The position numbers and the translations under genes were made by a program. Positions 5,829-10,302 of a stretch of DNA of 10,302 bases are shown here, piece after piece (position 1 is the stretch's first letter; every line of letters begins with the position of its first letter). This DNA is from DATKIY01 sp035543875. Lineage in GTDB: Bacteria; Actinomycetota; Actinomycetes; JAHEKZ01. The DNA is taken from positions 1 to 10,302 of the forward strand of contig DATKIY010000235.1 in assembly GCA_035543875.1 (NCBI GenBank). Direction: 5' to 3'. The notes beneath the pieces are model-generated. The model was not told the origin of the DNA and searched no databases. It saw only the letters and a list, made by a program, of their open reading frames with translations.

Positions 5829-7694
5829 ATGAGGGATGTGACCAAGGAGGTCGTCCAACTCGACCGCGTCATTATCCGGTTCGCCGGTGATTCCGGCGAC
5901 GGGATGCAGCTGACGGGCGATCGGTTCACGACCGAAACCGCTGTGTTAGGCAACGACCTCGCGACTCTTCCGGACTTCCCAGCCGAGATTCGGGCCCCTG
6001 CTGGCACGCTGCCTGGGGTATCGGCCTTCCAGCTTCATTTCGCCGACCACGACATCATGACGCCGGGAGATGCACCGAACGTCCTGGTTGCGATGAACCC
6101 AGCGGCGCTCAAGGCAAACCTTGACGACCTGCCGCGAGGGGCTGACCTCATCGTCAACACCGACGAGTTCACCTCGCGCAACCTCAGGCGAGTCGGCTAC
6201 GACCTAAGCCCGGTCGACGACGGATCGCTCGACGCGTACCGGGTCCACCCCATCGCGCTCACGTCCATGACCGTCGCCGCCCTCAAAGACATCGACATCA
6301 CCCGCAAAGAGGCAGAGCGAGCCAAGAACATGTTCGCCCTCGGTCTGTTGTGCTGGCTCTACCACCGGCCGACCGAAGGGACGCTCGCGTTTCTTGACAA
6401 GAAGTTCGCAGCCAAGCCAGACCTCCTGCACGCCAACCGAGTTGCATTCGAAGCGGGCTGGAGTTTCGGTGAAACCACCGAAGACTTCTCGGTCTCTTAC
6501 GAAATCAAGCCAGCACCAGTCCGACCCGGCGTCTACCGAAACATCTCGGGAAACCTCGCTCTTGCCTACGGACTTCTGGCTGCCTCATGTCGATCCGAAC
6601 TCCCCCTTTTCCTTGGCTCGTATCCGATTACGCCAGCGTCGGACATCCTGCATGAGCTGAGCAAACACAAGCGTTTCGGCGTGCGCACGTTCCAAGCCGA
6701 AGACGAAATAGCTGGCATTGGCGCAGCCCTCGGCGCAGCATTTGGTGGCCATTTGGGCGTCACCGCAACCTCTGGGCCGGGCCTCGCGCTCAAGAGCGAA
6801 ACCATCGGGTTGGCTGTGTCGCTCGAGCTGCCGCTTGTCGTGTGTGACATCCAACGCGGCGGTCCGTCGACTGGTCTGCCCACCAAGACGGAACAGTCTG
6901 ATCTGCTTCAGGCAATGTTCGGTCGCAACGGCGAGGCGCCCGTGCCAATCGTTGCTCCCCGTTCACCCAGTGACTGCTTCAACGCAGCGGTAGAGGCAGC
7001 CAGGATCGCCATCAAGTACCGGACACCGGTCCTGTTGCTGTCCGATGGTTACCTTGCCAATGGTTCGGAGCCTTGGGCGCTGCCCGACCTCGATTCGTTG
7101 CCCGACCTTTCGCCTGGTTTCGCGACAGCTCCCAACCACGAAACTGGCGATGGGTCGGCCGAGTTCTGGCCGTATCTGCGAGATCCAGAGACGCTCGCGC
7201 GCGCATGGGCTGTGCCAGGGACGCCCGGACTGGAACACCGAATCGGTGGACTCGAAAAACAGGATGGCACCGGAAACATCTCGTACGACCCAACCAACCA
7301 CGACCTCATGGTCCGGATTCGCCAGGCAAAAATCGATGGCATGTCTGCAGACATCCCACCCCTTGAGGTCGACGACCCCGACGGCGATGCACAGATTCTG
7401 GTACTGGGCTGGGGATCGACCTACGGTCCTATTGGGGCTGCGGTGCGGCGGTGCCGCGACAAGGGATTGCCCGTCGCCCAGGCACACTTCCGGCACCTCA
7501 ACCCGTTGCCTTCCAACACAGAGGATGTGTTGAGGCGGTATCGCAAAGTGTTACTCCCCGAGATGAACCTCGGCCAACTAGCGCTCCTGCTGCGCGGCCG
7601 CTTCCTGATCGACGTCATCTCCTACAACCAAGTGCGAGGACTGCCGTTCAAGGCAGCAGAACTTGAAGCTGTCATTGATGGAGTCGCACCATGA
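5829..7694 (+). CDS. korA: 2-oxoglutarate:ferredoxin oxidoreductase, fused gamma/alpha subunit
   Basis: With KorB it converts 2-oxoglutarate and CoA to succinyl-CoA and CO2 and reduces ferredoxin, in the cytoplasm. The 621-residue product has an N-terminal gamma domain (RFAGDSGDGMQLTGDRF at 17-33; EIRAPAGTLPGVSAFQLHF at 53-71) and an alpha domain with the TPP-enzyme pyrimidine-binding region (GSYPITPASDIL at 263-274, FQAEDEIAGIGAA at 288-300, TSGPGLALKSE at 314-324, QRGGPSTGLPTKTEQSD at 342-358). The gamma-alpha fusion and the lack of a ferredoxin domain are usual for the actinobacterial and mycobacterial KorAB type. I chose ATG 5829; GTG 5838 is nearly as plausible, and no start has a well-placed ribosome site. 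An in-frame start at 5751 would add 26 residues unlike the family. The stop overlaps korB as ATGA. Confidence 0.95.
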   Translation: MRDVTKEVVQLDRVIIRFAGDSGDGMQLTGDRFTTETAVLGNDLATLPDFPAEIRAPAGTLPGVSAFQLHFADHDIMTPGDAPNVLVAMNPAALKANLDDLPRGADLIVNTDEFTSRNLRRVGYDLSPVDDGSLDAYRVHPIALTSMTVAALKDIDITRKEAERAKNMFALGLLCWLYHRPTEGTLAFLDKKFAAKPDLLHANRVAFEAGWSFGETTEDFSVSYEIKPAPVRPGVYRNISGNLALAYGLLAASCRSELPLFLGSYPITPASDILHELSKHKRFGVRTFQAEDEIAGIGAALGAAFGGHLGVTATSGPGLALKSETIGLAVSLELPLVVCDIQRGGPSTGLPTKTEQSDLLQAMFGRNGEAPVPIVAPRSPSDCFNAAVEAARIAIKYRTPVLLLSDGYLANGSEPWALPDLDSLPDLSPGFATAPNHETGDGSAEFWPYLRDPETLARAWAVPGTPGLEHRIGGLEKQDGTGNISYDPTNHDLMVRIRQAKIDGMSADIPPLEVDDPDGDAQILVLGWGSTYGPIGAAVRRCRDKGLPVAQAHFRHLNPLPSNTEDVLRRYRKVLLPEMNLGQLALLLRGRFLIDVISYNQVRGLPFKAAELEAVIDGVAP

Positions 7695-8803
7695 TTGAGC
7701 CGGCTCCTGGTTTCGCCGCGGTTGCCGATGCGGCTGCCCAGAATTCACAGGCAGACCCCTTGGTGGGGATTCCGCGCGCCGAGATACCGCTCACCACCAA
7801 GGACTTCAAGACTGACCAAGAAGTCAGGTGGTGTCCTGGGTGCGGCGACTACGCCGTGCTCGCAGCAGTTCAGTCGTTCCTGCCGGAGCTTGAACTGCGA
7901 CGCGAGAATATTGTGTTTGTCTCTGGAATCGGGTGTTCATCCAGATTCCCCTACTACATGAACACCTACGGAATGCACTCAATCCACGGCCGCGCACCAG
8001 CCATCGCTACTGGCCTTGCGATCTCACGCCCAGACCTTTCCGTCTGGGTGGTCACCGGCGATGGCGATGCCTTGTCGATCGGAGGCAACCACCTCATCCA
8101 CGCCCTTCGTCGCAACGTCAACCTGAAGATTCTGCTGTTCAACAACCGCATCTACGGTCTGACCAAGGGGCAGTACTCCCCGACATCCGAGCAAGGCAAA
8201 GTCACCAAGTCCACGCCGCTGGGCTCGTTGGATGCCCCGTTTAACCCGGTGTCTCTGGCACTTGGGGCAGAGGCGTCGTTTGTGGCACGAACCATCGACT
8301 CTGACCGCAAACATCTAACGAGCGTGCTGCGAGCGGCGGCGCAGCATCGCGGAACCGCGCTCGTGGAGATCTACCAGAACTGCAATATCTTCAACGACGG
8401 TGCCTTCGAGCTACTCACATCGCCAGACACACGTGACAACGCCCTCATCAGACTTGAACACGGCGAGCCCATTCGATTCGGTGCAGACGGAGAGCGTGGC
8501 GTCGCTCGGATGCCCGACGGCACACTTCGGGTTGTCGAGGCTTCCCACGACGACGCTCCACCTCTACTTGTCCATGACTCTCATGCTGCAAACCCTGAAG
8601 TCGCTTTTGCGCTCTCACGCCTGGCTGACCCCACGTCACTGAACACAACGGCTATCGGCATCTACCGAGACGTTCAGCGCGCGAGCTACGACGACTTGTT
8701 GCACGAACAGATTGCGAATGCGGTCGACAACCAAGGCCAAGGCGACCGGGCAGCACTAGCCCAACTCATCGCCGGTAACGACACGTGGACCGTGACTGAA
8801 TAG
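7691..8803 (+). CDS. korB: 2-oxoglutarate:ferredoxin oxidoreductase, beta subunit (TPP and [4Fe-4S])
   Basis: Catalytic partner of KorA that binds thiamine diphosphate and one [4Fe-4S] cluster. The 370-residue product has the cluster ligands Cys48 and Cys51 (RWCPGCGDYAVL), Cys82 (GIGCSSRFPYYMNTYG) and Cys231 (YQNCNIFNDGAF). The TPP-Mg site is GDGDALSIGGNH (123-134) with FNNRIYGLTKGQ (150-161). TYGMHSIHGRAPAIATG is typical of the 2-oxoacid:ferredoxin oxidoreductase beta family. There is no added ferredoxin domain, so an external ferredoxin is required; no such gene is in the window. ATG 7691 overlaps the korA stop, with GGAG 7 bases upstream, so the subunits are translationally coupled. The C-terminal 90 residues are the variable part of this subtype. 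The stop is 15 bases from the convergent polyprenyl synthase stop. Confidence 0.96.
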   Translation: MIEPAPGFAAVADAAAQNSQADPLVGIPRAEIPLTTKDFKTDQEVRWCPGCGDYAVLAAVQSFLPELELRRENIVFVSGIGCSSRFPYYMNTYGMHSIHGRAPAIATGLAISRPDLSVWVVTGDGDALSIGGNHLIHALRRNVNLKILLFNNRIYGLTKGQYSPTSEQGKVTKSTPLGSLDAPFNPVSLALGAEASFVARTIDSDRKHLTSVLRAAAQHRGTALVEIYQNCNIFNDGAFELLTSPDTRDNALIRLEHGEPIRFGADGERGVARMPDGTLRVVEASHDDAPPLLVHDSHAANPEVAFALSRLADPTSLNTTAIGIYRDVQRASYDDLLHEQIANAVDNQGQGDRAALAQLIAGNDTWTVTE

Positions 8804-8818
8804 GCGCGGAACGGCTGA
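8804..8818. other. 15-base gap between convergent korB and polyprenyl synthase genes
   Basis: The two stop codons (TAG each, on opposite strands) are separated by 15 bases with no room for a hairpin terminator. Transcripts from the two sides must either end within the opposing gene or overlap. Confidence 0.8.
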
Positions 8819-9808
8819 CTAACGGTTTCTCGACACCACGAGGTCGCACATGCCTTCCAGCGCAGACCGTGCCGGCCCCTCGGGAAGCGGAGCCAACATC
8901 TGCCGTGCTTCCTCGGCATACCGCAGCAACTCTGCGGTTGCCTTCGCCATGGCCTGACTCTCGCGCAGTAGCTCAAGCGTCCGTGAGTGCCGAACATCGT
9001 CCGTCAAGTCTTGCTGCAGTAGCTGTTGCAGCTCCGCGTCTGCGGGATCCGTAGACGCGAGAGCATGGAGGGTGGGGAGGGTGCGAATTCCCTCACGGAG
9101 ATCGGTACCCGGAGTTTTCCCGGAGTCGGCACTCTCGCTGCTGACGTCAAGCAGGTCATCGGCAAGTTGGAACGCCACACCAATATGTTCGCCAAACGAC
9201 GTCATCAGCTCGACCACATCCGGCGATGCTCCGGACAGCAGCGCACCGAAACGCCCGGAAGTCGCAATGAGCGAGCCTGTCTTGTCTGCCAAGACCGACA
9301 GATAATGGGCGACCGGATCGTCGGCTGGGCCGGGTCCGACGGTTTCCTTGATTTGCCCAACGACCAGGCGCTCAAACGTACGGGCTTGAATACGAACCGC
9401 TTCGGGACCTAGGTCCGCCAACAAGTTCGACGCGCGAGAGAAAAGAAAGTCCCCGGTGAGGATCGCTACGGTGTTGTCCCAGCGCGCATTCGCCGACGCA
9501 GCTCCACGGCGCAGTGCCGCGTCGTCCATGACATCGTCGTGGTAGAGCGTAGCCAGATGAGTCAGCTCCACCACCACTGCAGCGGCGATTACCTCTGGCA
9601 TTTCAGGCTTGCCACATTCGGCCGCCAACAGGACCAGGAGCGGGCGAAAGCGTTTGCCACCAGCATCGACGAGGTGACGTGAGGTCTCGGTGACGAACGG
9701 GTAGTCACTTTTGACAGATTCACGAAGCGCCCCTTCGACCTCCTGCATCGAAAGGCTCACGCGCTCAGCCAGCTGCCGATCCACGAATGACAGATCGAAT
9801 TCGGACAT
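8819..9808 (-). CDS. Long-chain (E)-polyprenyl diphosphate synthase, probably for the menaquinone side chain
   Basis: Adds isopentenyl diphosphate units in trans to an allylic primer to build the isoprenoid tail of a quinone. The 329-residue product has the full E-type set: GGKRFRP (50-56), first Asp-rich motif HDDVMDDAALRRG (Asp91-Asp95), second motif FQLADDLLD (Asp217-Asp221), KTGSL (176-180) and GKTPGTDLREG (230-240). The fifth residue before the first motif is Ala86, a small residue there, which in this family goes with long products rather than farnesyl or geranylgeranyl chains; the exact length cannot be read from sequence. It starts 4 bases after the nuoN stop, with GAGGT about 8 bases upstream inside nuoN, so it is probably the last gene of the canonical nuo operon. 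Related annotations include heptaprenyl, octaprenyl and geranylgeranyl synthases. Confidence 0.93.
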   Translation of the reverse strand: MSEFDLSFVDRQLAERVSLSMQEVEGALRESVKSDYPFVTETSRHLVDAGGKRFRPLLVLLAAECGKPEMPEVIAAAVVVELTHLATLYHDDVMDDAALRRGAASANARWDNTVAILTGDFLFSRASNLLADLGPEAVRIQARTFERLVVGQIKETVGPGPADDPVAHYLSVLADKTGSLIATSGRFGALLSGASPDVVELMTSFGEHIGVAFQLADDLLDVSSESADSGKTPGTDLREGIRTLPTLHALASTDPADAELQQLLQQDLTDDVRHSRTLELLRESQAMAKATAELLRYAEEARQMLAPLPEGPARSALEGMCDLVVSRNR

Positions 9809-9812
9809 GTGT

Positions 9813-10302
9813 CTACCTCAGGAACGGTGCGGCTTGCTGGGCGAGATCGAGGACAGGCCCGGGGATGACACCAAGCGCAATGGTCACACCAACGGCAACC
9901 GCTACGCAGATCGTAGTGAGCGAGCTTGGGATGGCGACCGTTGGTCCATCCTCGGCGGGGTCCGAGAAGAACATCAGGACAATGACTCGCACGTAGAAGA
10001 ATGCCGCGACAGCGCTAGTGATGACACCCACGATCACCAACGGCGTGGCCCCTCCGGAGACCGCTGCCTCGAAGACGGCGAACTTGGCGGTGAACCCACT
10101 GGTCAGTGGGATGCCGGCGAAGGCAAGCAGGAAAAGGGAGAAGCAGCCTGCGGTGAGGGGTGCACGTTTGCCCAGCCCTGCCCACTTCGAGAGGTGAGTT
10201 GCCTCACCGCTGGCGTCACGCACCATCGTGACAATCGCAAACGCTCCGATCGTCGCGAAGCCGTAAGCGACTAAGTAGAACAACGTGCTCGTCAGCCCGG
10301 CT
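9813..10302 (-). CDS. nuoN: NADH-quinone oxidoreductase subunit N (canonical nuo locus), N-terminus cut by window edge
   Basis: C-terminal 162 or so residues of the antiporter-like proton-pumping subunit N. The frame is open to the right edge and ends at TAG 9815-9813. Visible blocks: LFYLVAYGFATIGAFAIV, ATHLSKWAGLGKRAPL, LFLLAFAGIPLTSGFTAKFAVF with the conserved Lys, and SAVAAFFYVRVIVLMFF. The TTG near 10283 is an internal leucine codon, since the family match continues upstream of it (AGLTST). nuoN normally ends a nuo operon, and the nuo operon to the left begins at its own nuoA, so this gene belongs to a separate upstream nuo locus. It is followed at once by the polyprenyl diphosphate synthase. 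Confidence 0.94.
   Translation of the reverse strand, partial: AGLTSTLFYLVAYGFATIGAFAIVTMVRDASGEATHLSKWAGLGKRAPLTAGCFSLFLLAFAGIPLTSGFTAKFAVFEAAVSGGATPLVIVGVITSAVAAFFYVRVIVLMFFSDPAEDGPTVAIPSSLTTICVAVAVGVTIALGVIPGPVLDLAQQAAPFLR

Noticed and set aside
5652..5858. Extended nuoA frame starting at 5858 or at ATG 5696
   Set aside because: It would overlap the start of korA or lacks a ribosome site, and the extra residues do not resemble NuoA. GTG 5651 has a GGGGAG site at the right distance.
9813..10283. Small separate membrane protein starting at TTG 10283
   Set aside because: The similarity to NuoN continues upstream of this codon to the window edge, so it is the interior of a larger gene.

Overview
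The window looks like chromosomal DNA of an actinobacterium. It is moderately GC-rich, uses many GTG starts, and its short overlapping genes encode proteins that read like actinomycete respiratory proteins. It holds the junction between two complex I (nuo) loci, with a 2-oxoglutarate:ferredoxin oxidoreductase pair between them. As I remember it, Streptomyces has the same overall order (nuo1, polyprenyl synthase, kor pair, nuo2), which points to the class Actinomycetes; I could not search to place it further.

Right end (about 8819-10302, minus strand): the C-terminal third of NuoN, which would be the last gene of a canonical nuo operon lying beyond the window, followed after 4 bases by a long-chain (E)-polyprenyl diphosphate synthase. 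The synthase probably makes the menaquinone side chain, so the quinone supply and the enzyme that reduces quinone are probably co-transcribed.

Middle (5829-8803, plus strand): korA (fused gamma/alpha subunit) and korB (beta subunit), joined by an ATGA overlap. Together they oxidise 2-oxoglutarate to succinyl-CoA and reduce ferredoxin. korB converges on the polyprenyl synthase with only 15 bases between stop codons. korA diverges from nuoA across 177 bases that must hold the promoters in both directions.

Left half (1-5651, minus strand): a second nuo operon in the order nuoA-B-C-H-I-J-K-L, running off the left edge inside nuoL. All junctions overlap or are nearly abutting. nuoD, nuoE, nuoF and nuoG are absent: nuoC runs straight into nuoH through a GTGA overlap. 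Without NuoE/F/G there is no NADH-oxidising module, and without NuoD the usual partner for the quinone site must come from elsewhere or be missing. Acidic residues in NuoA and NuoH that normally face the quinone/E-channel region are changed, while the NuoI and NuoB iron-sulfur ligands and the proton-path residues of NuoK and NuoL are kept. The most interesting reading, an inference, is a ferredoxin-fed, membrane-bound proton pump served by the adjacent KorAB, possibly sharing NuoD with the canonical complex.

There is no sign of mobile elements, tRNA or rRNA genes, CRISPR arrays or recent gene transfer. The window is almost fully coding; the only sizeable gap is the 177-base divergent region.
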